NCBI GenBank assembly: GCA_038238245.1
Contig: JBBRXX010000003.1
Span: 62,001-126,000, forward strand
Length of the DNA: 64,000 bases
Direction: 5' to 3'
From: DASQHW01 sp038238245
GTDB lineage: Bacteria > Actinomycetota > Acidimicrobiia > IMCC26256 > PALSA-610
Shown: positions 33,669 to 41,714 of the stretch, piece after piece
Position numbering within the stretch: the first letter of the stretch is position 1
Layout of the letters: each line of letters starts with the position of its first letter
Translations under genes and position numbers: made by a program
The notes under the pieces: model-generated
Database searches by the model: none
Told to the model about the DNA's origin: nothing
What the model saw: the letters and a program-made list of their open reading frames with translations, nothing else

Positions 33669-34214
33669 TCAGCGCGTGGCACCGAGCACGAGACCGCACT
33701 CGCACACGGCGTCGGCCGGCCGCAGGTCGTCGCGTGAGACAAGCAACCCGCACCAGCAGCACCATCCCACGGGACGAGCGGGATTGCCGACGACGAGTTG
33801 ATGGGCAGGCACGTCGCGTGTGACGACGGCTCCGGCGCCGATCATGGCCCACTCGCCGATCTCGATCGGGCAGATCACCGTCGCATTCGCACCGATCGAG
33901 GCTCCGCGTCGCACGTGCGTGGATGCGAGGTCCCACGCGAATCCATGTGCACGGGGATGACGATCGTTCGTGAACACCGCACTCGGCCCGACGAAGACGT
34001 CGTCGGCGAGCGTCACTCCGGCGTACACGGACACGTTGTTCTGGATGCTCACGCGATCGCCGATCCGCACGCCGCCGTCGACGAACACGTTCTTCCCGAG
34101 CGTGCAGTCGCGACCAACGACCGACCCGACGCGGAGGTGCGCATGATGCCAGACGCGCGTGCCTTCACCCACTGACGCTCCGGGCTCGACGATGGCCGTC
34201 TCGTGTACGAACAC
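33669..34214 (-). CDS. Hexapeptide N-acetyltransferase, FdtC/QdtC/WbbJ-like, with C-terminal Cys cluster
   Basis: About 181 residues of left-handed beta-helix: FVHETAIVEPGASVGEGTRV, VWHHAHLRVG, DDVFVGPSAVFTNDRHPRA, GANATVICPIEIGEWAMIGA and GNPARPVGW. This is the pattern of dTDP-3-amino-3,6-dideoxyhexose N-acetyltransferases, which often end in a small Cys-rich tail, seen here as WCCWCGLL and VCECGL. It would acetylate the amine made by a DegT aminotransferase such as those at 2 and 52929. GTG 34214 is preferred; TTG 34232 is possible. Divergent from the four-domain gene. Confidence 0.88.
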   Translation of the reverse strand: MFVHETAIVEPGASVGEGTRVWHHAHLRVGSVVGRDCTLGKNVFVDGGVRIGDRVSIQNNVSVYAGVTLADDVFVGPSAVFTNDRHPRAHGFAWDLASTHVRRGASIGANATVICPIEIGEWAMIGAGAVVTRDVPAHQLVVGNPARPVGWCCWCGLLVSRDDLRPADAVCECGLVLGATR

Positions 34215-34295
34215 TCGCGCGAACGGTAGCAAGACCTGGGCGTCCGACCCCGATGAGCACCCGTCCTCACTGGACGCGATCACGATCGGCTCTCG

Positions 34296-34313
34296 TAGTA
34301 TGCGCCGAGGAGG
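34296..34313 (+). promoter_or_regulatory. Possible -10 element and strong ribosome-binding site for the four-domain gene
   Basis: TAGTAT at 34296-34301 is a weak -10 candidate. GAGGAGG at 34307-34313 lies 10 bases before ATG 34324 and decides that start over the longer open frame. No convincing -35 was found. Confidence 0.4.
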
Positions 34314-34323
34314 ACGCTCAGAG

Positions 34324-37300
34324 ATGTATCCGTTCTGGGACTCAGTGGTCTGGCCGATTCTGCAAACGGCGGGCGCACGGCGCATCGTCGAAATCGGCGC
34401 GCTGCGTGGCGACACCACGGTGCTGATGCTGGAGCGGCTCGGGCGCGAGGTCGAGCTGCACGTCATTGATCCTGTTCCCGAATTCGACCCCGGCGAGCAC
34501 GAAGAGCGTTTTCCGGGTCGCTACATCTTCCACCGCGACGTAAGCCACAATGTCCTGCCGCAACTTCCGAGCGTGGATGTCGCACTCGTTGACGGTGATC
34601 ACAACTGGTTCACCGTGTATCACGAACTGAAGCTGCTTGCCGAAGGTGCGCGGCGGGACGACGCGCCGCTTCCCGTACTCATACTGCACGACGTCCTCTG
34701 GCCCTACGGCCGTCGCGATCTGTACTACGCGCCGGAGCGAATTCCAGAAGAGTTTCGTCAGCCGTACGCACAGCTCGGCATACGCCCGGGTGCGAAGGAA
34801 GTGTTGCCGCAGGGCGGGTTGAACCCGGAGCACTACAACGCCCTTACCGAGGGCGGCCCGCGGAACGGTGTGATGACCGCACTTGACGACTTCGTCGCCG
34901 AATATGACCGTCCGTTGCGGCGACTCGTGCTGCCCGTGTACTTCGGGCTGGCGATCGTGGTGGAAGAAGAGCGTCTCTCGCGTCAGCCCGAGCTCGCAAA
35001 GTTGCTCGACTGGTTCGAGAGCAGCGACGGCAAGGACGCATTGCTCGAGATCGGTGAGTCGACTCGCCTGCAGGCGATGCTGTTCCAACACAATGATTAC
35101 TACGGTCACAGGCAGCGGCTCGGGCGGCTCGCCGATCGCTACCTCGACGTTCTCGAAGCGGCGTTGCTGAATGAGCTGTATCTCGATCACGAGCTGAGGC
35201 TCTTGTATCTCGCCGACTGTGTGGAAAAGGGCCACCGGCCCGCGCATTCGCGATTGGGCGATCCGGTTCGAGAGATGCAGAACCGATGGGAACCGCTTGT
35301 CGAGCGGCGCCGCGCCGGCAGGTTGCCGGGCGCGGCAGGCGAAGGCTCGAAGCTTCCCTACGCCGACATGGGACGCGTTCGTCTCGACCACCTGCGGCGG
35401 TGTCTCGATCTCGTTCGGGACGAGCGCGTCGTCGGCGACCTGGTCGAGTGCGGCACCGGTCGCGGTGGCGCGGCCATCTTCATGCGCGGGTATCTCGACG
35501 CGTACGAGCTCGACCAAAAACAGGTTTGGATCGCCGATACGTTCCATGTGGAGCAGAACGCCGACGATCCTCTGGACGTCTGGACAGATCTCAATACCGT
35601 CCGCGATGCCTTTGCGCGCTTCGGGCTCGCCGACGAACGGGTTCGCTTCTTGCAGGGTCGACCTCGGGATTCCCTCGTCGACGCGCCGGTGAATCGAATC
35701 GCGTTGATACGCCTCGGGACCGGTGACGCGACGGAAGCCGTCGACGCGCTCGAAGCCATGTACAGCCGTCTGGTGATCGGTGGACTCGTCGTGATCGACG
35801 ACTTCACCTCCGAGCGGAAGGATGCGCTCGACGCGCTGCTCGCGCGGCGCGGAATCGACGAATCGATCGAACGCGTTGATGAGTCGGCGATCTGGTGGCG
35901 TAAGACGAAGGCGGCCGGACGGCCTTCCACGGACGTTGCACCCGCAATGCCCGCGACCCACGCGCCTTTGGCACTGCCCATGTCAACGCAGGTCAAGGAT
36001 CTCTCGATCGTCGTCGTCTTCTACAACATGCGCCGGGAGGCGGCCCGCACGCTGCACTCGCTCTCACGCGCGTACCAACGGGGCGTCGAAGACCTCGACT
36101 ATGAGGTCGTCGTGCTCGACAACGGATCGAGCCAAGAACAGGTACTCGGCGAGGAGTTCGTTCGTAGCTTTGGGCCGGAGTTCCGCTATGTCGACATCGG
36201 TGAGGAGGCAATGCCGACGCCTGTCAACGCGCTGAACCGCGGTCTCGCGTTGGCGCGGGGCAAGGTCATTGCGTTCATGATCGACGGCGCGCATGTCCTC
36301 ACGCCGGGCGTGCTGCGGTACGCCATGGCCGGACTACGAACCTACGAGCCTGCGATCGTGGTGACCCAACAGTGGTACGTCGGCCCGGGACAGCAGCCCG
36401 ACGCCATGCAGAGCGGGTACGACCAGTCGTTCGAAGACGATCTCTTCCGTCACATCGAATGGCCGCTGGACGGATACCGGTTGTTCGACATCGGGCACTT
36501 CATCGGCGAGCGAGACTGGTTCGACGGCCTGTGGGAGAGCAACTGCATCTTCGTGCCCCGCAAGGTGCTCGAACAATACGGCGCGTTCGACGAGCGCTAC
36601 TCAATGCCCGGTGGGGGATACGCCAACCTCGAGTTCTATGAACGGATCGGTGCGAGCCCGCAGGTGAATGTCGTCACGATCCTGGGCGAAGGTTCGTTCC
36701 ATCAGGTGCACGGCGGGACGACGACCAATGTGGTCGACGCCGACGACCGCCGCACCAAGATCGTCGGTTTCGCCGAGCACTTCGAAGGCCTGCAGGGCCG
36801 TCCGTTCCGCGGTTCTCAAAAGACCCTTCACTACGTGGGGACGATGTTCCCGCGAGCGGCGCGAACGCGAGCTCGCCGCATGACGGCCGACGCGTTCGTG
36901 AAGGGACGGGTTCCCGACGGTCCCGACGGCGTTCCGAAGACGCCCACGCCGATTCCTGACGACCTGAAACTGAGTTTCATCGATGCGTCGTGGCGCAGTC
37001 TCGCGTGGCGCCACACCACGTGGCTGGGTCAGCGAGTGATGAAAGCGCCCACCGATCTCATCGTGTACCAGGAGCTCGTGCACCGCGTGCGACCCGACTG
37101 GATCATCGAGACCGGCACCGAGCAAGGGGGACGGGCGCTGTTCCTGGCGTCCATTTGTGAGCTGCTCGACCACGGGCAGGTCGTCTCGATCGACGTCAAG
37201 CTTCCGCCGGCGCGCCCCGAGCACCCTCGAATCACATACGTGGAGGGGAAAGCGGAGAGCGCGGAAACGCTGCAGGCGGTGCGGGATCTCGTCGGCACAT

Positions 37301-37572
37301 CTCGCGCGCTGGTGATCTTGGGCTCGAATCCCGGGAGCAACATCCGCATGGAGCTGGAGTTCGCGGCCTACCGAGAGTTCGTGCCTCCCGGTTCCTACGT
37401 GATCATGGAGAACACGATGTTCAACGGCCACCCTGTATGGCCCGGGCACGGTCCGGGTTCCTGGGAGGCAGTGAGACGGATCCTCGCCATGCACACCGAC
37501 TTCGTCATCGATCCGATGGCCGAGCGATACGGGCTGACCTTCAACCCCGAGGGATATCTCAAGAGGATTTGA
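34324..37572 (+). CDS. Four-domain enzyme: methyltransferase, TylF-like, GT2, CmcI-like
   Basis: A single frame of 1082 residues. Domain 1 (about 10-260): class I methyltransferase, RRIVEIGALRGDTTVLMLE and VDVALVDGDHNWFTVYHEL. Domain 2 (about 345-545): TylF-like, LVECGTGRGGAAIFMRGYLD and VNRIALIRLGTGDATEAV, though the expected LDxDxYxST block is altered. Domain 3 (about 555-830): GT2, LSIVVVFYNMRREAARTLHS, VVLDNGSSQEQVLG, and FMIDGAHVLTPGVL near the DxD position. Domain 4 (about 880-1082): cephalosporin-hydroxylase/CmcI-like, IIETGTEQGGRALFLASI, VVSIDVKLPPARPEHP and MENTMFNGHPVWPGHGPGSW. It stands alone between divergent and convergent genes. It would glycosylate and multiply methylate one acceptor. 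Confidence 0.9.
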   Translation: MYPFWDSVVWPILQTAGARRIVEIGALRGDTTVLMLERLGREVELHVIDPVPEFDPGEHEERFPGRYIFHRDVSHNVLPQLPSVDVALVDGDHNWFTVYHELKLLAEGARRDDAPLPVLILHDVLWPYGRRDLYYAPERIPEEFRQPYAQLGIRPGAKEVLPQGGLNPEHYNALTEGGPRNGVMTALDDFVAEYDRPLRRLVLPVYFGLAIVVEEERLSRQPELAKLLDWFESSDGKDALLEIGESTRLQAMLFQHNDYYGHRQRLGRLADRYLDVLEAALLNELYLDHELRLLYLADCVEKGHRPAHSRLGDPVREMQNRWEPLVERRRAGRLPGAAGEGSKLPYADMGRVRLDHLRRCLDLVRDERVVGDLVECGTGRGGAAIFMRGYLDAYELDQKQVWIADTFHVEQNADDPLDVWTDLNTVRDAFARFGLADERVRFLQGRPRDSLVDAPVNRIALIRLGTGDATEAVDALEAMYSRLVIGGLVVIDDFTSERKDALDALLARRGIDESIERVDESAIWWRKTKAAGRPSTDVAPAMPATHAPLALPMSTQVKDLSIVVVFYNMRREAARTLHSLSRAYQRGVEDLDYEVVVLDNGSSQEQVLGEEFVRSFGPEFRYVDIGEEAMPTPVNALNRGLALARGKVIAFMIDGAHVLTPGVLRYAMAGLRTYEPAIVVTQQWYVGPGQQPDAMQSGYDQSFEDDLFRHIEWPLDGYRLFDIGHFIGERDWFDGLWESNCIFVPRKVLEQYGAFDERYSMPGGGYANLEFYERIGASPQVNVVTILGEGSFHQVHGGTTTNVVDADDRRTKIVGFAEHFEGLQGRPFRGSQKTLHYVGTMFPRAARTRARRMTADAFVKGRVPDGPDGVPKTPTPIPDDLKLSFIDASWRSLAWRHTTWLGQRVMKAPTDLIVYQELVHRVRPDWIIETGTEQGGRALFLASICELLDHGQVVSIDVKLPPARPEHPRITYVEGKAESAETLQAVRDLVGTSRALVILGSNPGSNIRMELEFAAYREFVPPGSYVIMENTMFNGHPVWPGHGPGSWEAVRRILAMHTDFVIDPMAERYGLTFNPEGYLKRI

Positions 37573-37573
37573 G

Positions 37574-38605
37574 TCAGAACACGAGCGGCATCTGGTCGCG
37601 TGGATAGTGAGATGGCGCGAAGAACCATGATTCGATTGCGTATCGGTCGCGCGTCATGGTTTCGCTCACTGCGGTGCGATGCAGGAAGCGCTCGTCGAAG
37701 AACAGCGCGTCACCGGGCTCGAAGACAGGGCGAATGATCGGTGCGTCGAACTGCTCCACGAGTTGCTCGCCCACGGACCAGTCGAACATTGCGCCGTCGG
37801 TTCCAGTCGGCAGGATTCGATCCATGCGACGAGGAACGACGTCCAGCCCGGGCGCGTCGTCGCCGCAATGAGACAGCGTGAGCCAGCAGTTGACCGTACG
37901 GATGCCTTGCCCGAGGAACGCGCCGTCCTGGTGCCAGTTCGTGCCGGACGTGATCGGTACCCGGCGTAGGGTCCACTTCTTCACGGACAACGCCGGACGC
38001 TCTCCGAGATAGCCGGTGAGCGGACGATCGAGACCGATCTCGCTGAATGTCTCGAGGACGTCGAACATGGCTCGCGGTGAGTCGACGGTCCAAACTCCCC
38101 CGCCGCCGGTGACCCACTTCCGAACGCCGGCGAGCGTCGCCGGTTCGGTGTCGAACGGAACGAACCACGGCGCGGTGTCGGCAGAGCGGTCGTTCTCCCA
38201 TGTCTCGAACGCGGTCATCGCCGCTTCGATGTCATCGGTGAGCTGCGCGACGCGCTTGGGCGGCACGAGCCCGCTCACCGCGAGGCAGCCGTGGCGAAGG
38301 ATGCCGCTACGAAGCGTCTCCGCGGTGAAGTCGCCGGGCTGGACTCTGGGGAGGTCGACACCCGGGAAGAGGTCGGGCGGAGCCTCGGGTGGCCATGACG
38401 CGACATTGGTACGCGTCTCGAGCTCGTCGAACGCGTCATATCGGAGGTTGACGAGCCGTCGTTCGATCTCGGGATCGCGAGTCGTCCGATTGGCAGCCGT
38501 GAGCACGTCGATGGCTTCGAGCTGCCGACCCTTCTGCGTCAACTCCTCGGATGCCGAAAGCGCGGACAGACCGCGCATTGTCCGATTTCGCCGAAGTGAA
38601 ATCAC
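37574..38605 (-). CDS. PhyH-family oxygenase, WHQDG subfamily, copy 2
   Basis: A 343-residue Fe(II)/2-oxoglutarate oxygenase. The helical N-terminus has SASEELTQKGRQLEAIDVL, then ILRHGCLAVSGLV, TNWHQDGAFLGQGIRTVNCW (HxD), FEPGDALFFDERFLHRTAV (distal His) and RDRYAIESWFF (probable 2-oxoglutarate Arg). The GTG start is fixed by GGAAGGAAG just upstream; the longer frame to 38809 would run into the SULT-SAT gene. It follows that gene by 34 bases, so the two are probably co-transcribed. It ends two bases from the convergent four-domain gene. Confidence 0.91.
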   Translation of the reverse strand: MISLRRNRTMRGLSALSASEELTQKGRQLEAIDVLTAANRTTRDPEIERRLVNLRYDAFDELETRTNVASWPPEAPPDLFPGVDLPRVQPGDFTAETLRSGILRHGCLAVSGLVPPKRVAQLTDDIEAAMTAFETWENDRSADTAPWFVPFDTEPATLAGVRKWVTGGGGVWTVDSPRAMFDVLETFSEIGLDRPLTGYLGERPALSVKKWTLRRVPITSGTNWHQDGAFLGQGIRTVNCWLTLSHCGDDAPGLDVVPRRMDRILPTGTDGAMFDWSVGEQLVEQFDAPIIRPVFEPGDALFFDERFLHRTAVSETMTRDRYAIESWFFAPSHYPRDQMPLVF

Positions 38606-38639
38606 GAGAGCTTCCTTCCGCGTAAAACCGCGCCGGAGT

Positions 38640-40217
38640 CTACCGCGGCGGTGCAACGTCGCGGACTGGTCGGGCAGGCACGCCGGCCACGGTGGTGTGT
38701 GCCGCGACGTTGTCGACCACGACGGCGTTCGCGCCAATGCGTGCACTGCGGTGCACAGTGACGGGGCCGATGATCTTCGCTCCGGTGCCAATGTGCACGT
38801 TGCGTCCAATCGTCGGGCCGCGGATGTCTCCCGCGCGTAGACCGATGGTCACCCACGGAAAGATGACCACACCACGGTGGATCTCGACGAACCCGTCAAG
38901 CACGACCTGCCCGTGTGCGATGTATACGCCCGGTTGGACGACGACAGGGTCCCCGATACAGATCTGTGCGGTCATCATCGCGAGGCGGTGCGCGATCCAC
39001 GGAAGCACTGGCACACCGAGGGCCTGCAGACGCGCCTTCGCCCGGTAGCACGCTTGGCCGAGAAACGCGTCGCTGACACACATCAACCGGATCGCTCGGA
39101 CGAGCGCATCGAAACGACCGTGGAACTCGGTGCGTTCGGACCGGAAGCTCGAGGTGATCCGCGCATCCGCGACGAGCGCTTCGAAGAAGCGTGGATGTTT
39201 CGCGCGTATCTCGGCGCGCAGCGACTTCTTGCCGACAGGAGCGGGCCGCGCAGGTACTCCCGCGGTGGCCGGGCCGACCTTCGCCGCCGGCGTTGCCGTT
39301 CGGCGTCGTCGATCATTGACGAGCTGCTTGGCGTACTCGTAGAACTCGATGTCGTAAGCGTTATCGCCGGCGATGCGAGATCGCAACGTCGCCGGCTCCT
39401 CCCAGTTCTCGGGGCTGATGTTCACTTTCGATTTGGTGTCGAGGCCCGATGGCCACCATCCGAATCGTCGTCGGAGCTCATCGATGAACTCGTTGTACTG
39501 CTCGGTGAAGCCAATGACGTCGACCTTCGCGAGGTGTTGTTTTGCCACTTCGTATCGTCGCTCGTCGACCGCGGACGCCTTCGCGGTGGCGATCGCGCGC
39601 TCGCGGTCGGCCGGGTCCGGCGTCTCGGGGTCGTCGTTCGGGTTCCCGAGACCAAGGAGCGCGGCTGTGGCCCAATAGCTCATCGTGCCGCCGAACGCCT
39701 CCGGCTTGTCGTCAGCTGTGATCGCGAACATACGCGTCTGATGATTCTCAATAAAGTGGACGAACACGAAAGGGTCGTCGTAGATCTCCTCGAGCCGGTG
39801 ATCGTGGTAGCGCTTCGACCGTCGCTTGAGATGCTTGAGGACCGAGAACGTGCGGTCGACGGGATCACGCAGCATTGTGAGCGTGGTGAGGTCCTCGTCG
39901 AGAAGCTCGGCTGCCACGAAAGGAAAGTGGCCCGTGTAGATACGGATGGCGGCCCGGCGCTCCGGCGAGACCCTCAGGAGCCGCGACATGCTGACGTAGC
40001 CGGCGCGGTCGGTGTCGAGACTGTCGAAACCTTTGCTCGGGTACACCTCGTGGGGCTGGAACTGCTGTTGGAGTTGGAACGCGAGCGACGTCCCCGCGGT
40101 GTTCATCAGATGAATGAAGAGGTAGCGGCGCGCGCTTTCGGCTCGACCGTCGTGCTGCGCCTGGTCCGTATTGGTTGCGAACGCTCCGGCGTTCTCGTTT
40201 CTCGCAAACCCCGGCAT
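38640..40217 (-). CDS. SULT-SAT fusion copy 1: sulfotransferase plus SAT-like hexapeptide domain
   Basis: A 525-residue bifunctional protein. Residues 30-300 are Sulfotransfer_2-like: YLFIHLMNTAGTSLAFQLQQ (5'-phosphosulfate loop), IYTGHFPFVA and LTMLRDPVDRTFSVLKHLK (3'-phosphate element), later VDVIGFTEQYNEFIDELRR. An Ala/Pro/Thr-rich linker lies at about 300-335. Residues 335-525 match the solo SAT-like proteins: VVVQPGVYIAHGQVVLDGF, RGVVIFPWVTIGLRAG and GTGAKIIGPVTVHRSARIGA. ATG 40217 is chosen because GGAGG lies upstream, as in the two other copies. It is upstream of, and likely co-transcribed with, the PhyH gene at 37574. The two domains imply sulfation and acylation of one substrate. Confidence 0.9.
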   Translation of the reverse strand: MPGFARNENAGAFATNTDQAQHDGRAESARRYLFIHLMNTAGTSLAFQLQQQFQPHEVYPSKGFDSLDTDRAGYVSMSRLLRVSPERRAAIRIYTGHFPFVAAELLDEDLTTLTMLRDPVDRTFSVLKHLKRRSKRYHDHRLEEIYDDPFVFVHFIENHQTRMFAITADDKPEAFGGTMSYWATAALLGLGNPNDDPETPDPADRERAIATAKASAVDERRYEVAKQHLAKVDVIGFTEQYNEFIDELRRRFGWWPSGLDTKSKVNISPENWEEPATLRSRIAGDNAYDIEFYEYAKQLVNDRRRRTATPAAKVGPATAGVPARPAPVGKKSLRAEIRAKHPRFFEALVADARITSSFRSERTEFHGRFDALVRAIRLMCVSDAFLGQACYRAKARLQALGVPVLPWIAHRLAMMTAQICIGDPVVVQPGVYIAHGQVVLDGFVEIHRGVVIFPWVTIGLRAGDIRGPTIGRNVHIGTGAKIIGPVTVHRSARIGANAVVVDNVAAHTTVAGVPARPVRDVAPPR

Positions 40218-40359
40218 CGCCGACCGAGCCTCCATTCAGGCGCCTCAGCTTCGCTCCCGCAACACGACCCTGTCAACGCGACCGGCACGCCGCGCGACGT
40301 GCGGGCGTGCTCCGAGCCTGTATTGACGCGACGAGCGTGATGACACTACTTTTCGACCG

Positions 40360-41112
40360 GTGGACCGTGCGCGCGCTGCATACGCGTTACGCCGCGCGTA
40401 TCGCTTTCCAATCGGGTATGTCGTGTCGCGTCGCGGACGGACGTCGGCGCCGGGTGCTCGCCAAGTCTACGAGCACGTCGTTTACAGTCGGGGTCTCATC
40501 GCCATGCGGCGTGTACTCCAGGAGAATCCCGATCTCCTGATCGACTTCGACCTCGACGAAAACAGCGTGGTCGTCGACGCCGGCGCGTATGTCGGGAACT
40601 GGGCGGAACGCGTTGCGCGCAAATCTGGCGCCCAGGTCTACGCCTTCGAGCCGAATCCCGGCCCTCTTCAGCGTCTTCACGAGCGCGCGGCTCGCTATCC
40701 GAACATCTTCGTCTTCGAATATGGATTGGGCGGTCGTAACGACGCCTTGACGATGACCGTTCAGGGGCCAGGTTCCAGTTTCTTTCCTGACAACTATTTC
40801 GCGAAGAAGCGGAACGTCGAAGTGACGACCGCTCAAATCCGAGACGTGGTGGAAGTGTTCGAAGAGCTCGAGCTCGAGCACATCGATCTTCTCGAGCTCA
40901 ACATTGAGGGGAGCGAATACGACGTGCTGCCCCGCCTCGCAGAAGCTGGCTGGTTACCTCGCATCGACGCGCTCCTCATTCAGTTTCACGAGTGGCTTCC
41001 CTCGGCTCATCGGCGTCGCCGAGCGATCCAGCGCACGCTGCGGACGACGCACACACAACTGTGGGACTACCCCTGGGTATGGGAGGCCTGGCGCCGCAAG
41101 AATTCCCCGTGA
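40360..41112 (+). CDS. FkbM-family SAM-dependent methyltransferase
   Basis: About 250 residues. The FkbM signature is clear: VVVDAGAYVGNWAERVARKS (motif I), VYAFEPNPGPLQRLHERAA, DVVEVFEELELEHIDLLELN and NIEGSEYDVLPRL. Members O-methylate sugars and natural products. GTG 40360 is the first start of the frame but has no good ribosome-binding site; a later ATG at MRRVLQENP would remove about 50 residues. It stands alone, divergent from SULT-SAT copy 1 and convergent with the small beta-rich gene. Confidence 0.85.
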   Translation: MDRARAAYALRRAYRFPIGYVVSRRGRTSAPGARQVYEHVVYSRGLIAMRRVLQENPDLLIDFDLDENSVVVDAGAYVGNWAERVARKSGAQVYAFEPNPGPLQRLHERAARYPNIFVFEYGLGGRNDALTMTVQGPGSSFFPDNYFAKKRNVEVTTAQIRDVVEVFEELELEHIDLLELNIEGSEYDVLPRLAEAGWLPRIDALLIQFHEWLPSAHRRRRAIQRTLRTTHTQLWDYPWVWEAWRRKNSP

Positions 41113-41166
41113 ACCTCGCTCACCGCGACGCTCCGGTGCGCCGGTCGTGGTGCTCTGCGACCAGGC

Positions 41167-41676
41167 TCAAGTGCCGAAGGCGGTGCCGTCGGGCAAGACG
41201 ATGATCTCGACCGCAGACCACTCGCCGGAACCCACGACCTTCGCGCGCACGAAGACGGTAGACCCGCCGGTGATCTCCCTCACGGTACCGACCGTCGTCG
41301 TATCAATGCGCACTCCCTTCTTGTTCATCGTGACCAGCTGGCCCGCGAGGTTCTTGCTGGTCAGCGAATCGGGAGTGTCGGCAACTACCAGAACGCCGTG
41401 GGGGCTCTTCGGTGGCAGGACGACGATCTCGACGGCCTCTTGAGTGCCCAGCCGGTTCTTGACCATGATCCGATCGCCTGCGCGCACATCCGCAGATGTG
41501 CCCAGACCGCCCCGCGCGACGACAGTTTCGCTCGTCATCGCGATCCGTTGGGAGAGTCCGGTAGGAGCAGTGATGATCAACATGGTCGGGTCGACGGAAT
41601 TGACTCGACCTACTGTGAGTATCGGCTCCCCAGCCTCGCCCGCGCGCTCCGACTCCGCCTCCTCCGCCTCGGCCAC
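41167..41676 (-). CDS. Small beta-rich protein with two OB-like repeats, unknown function
   Basis: A 169-residue protein with an acidic N-terminus (MAEAEEAESERAGEAGEP) and two similar halves, the first ending AVEIVVLPPKSP and the second AVEIIVLPDGTAFGT, each preceded by an alternating beta pattern with RAGDRIMV or STVFVRAKV. No signal peptide or membrane segment is seen. The closing LPDGTAFG text recurs in the 46-residue product at 54076. No named family is recognised. It is just downstream of the GT-C gene at 41715, 38 bases away on the same strand. Confidence 0.75.
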   Translation of the reverse strand: MAEAEEAESERAGEAGEPILTVGRVNSVDPTMLIITAPTGLSQRIAMTSETVVARGGLGTSADVRAGDRIMVKNRLGTQEAVEIVVLPPKSPHGVLVVADTPDSLTSKNLAGQLVTMNKKGVRIDTTTVGTVREITGGSTVFVRAKVVGSGEWSAVEIIVLPDGTAFGT

Positions 41677-41714
41677 GACGAAAGCTTACTGGAGTTGCGA
41701 CAACACGCGGCCGC

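Noticed and set aside
40340..40540. ATG-started frame (MTLLFDRWTV...) ahead of the FkbM gene
   Set aside because: Ends without a domain and overlaps the FkbM frame, which has the full family signature; it is noted only because the FkbM start itself is uncertain.
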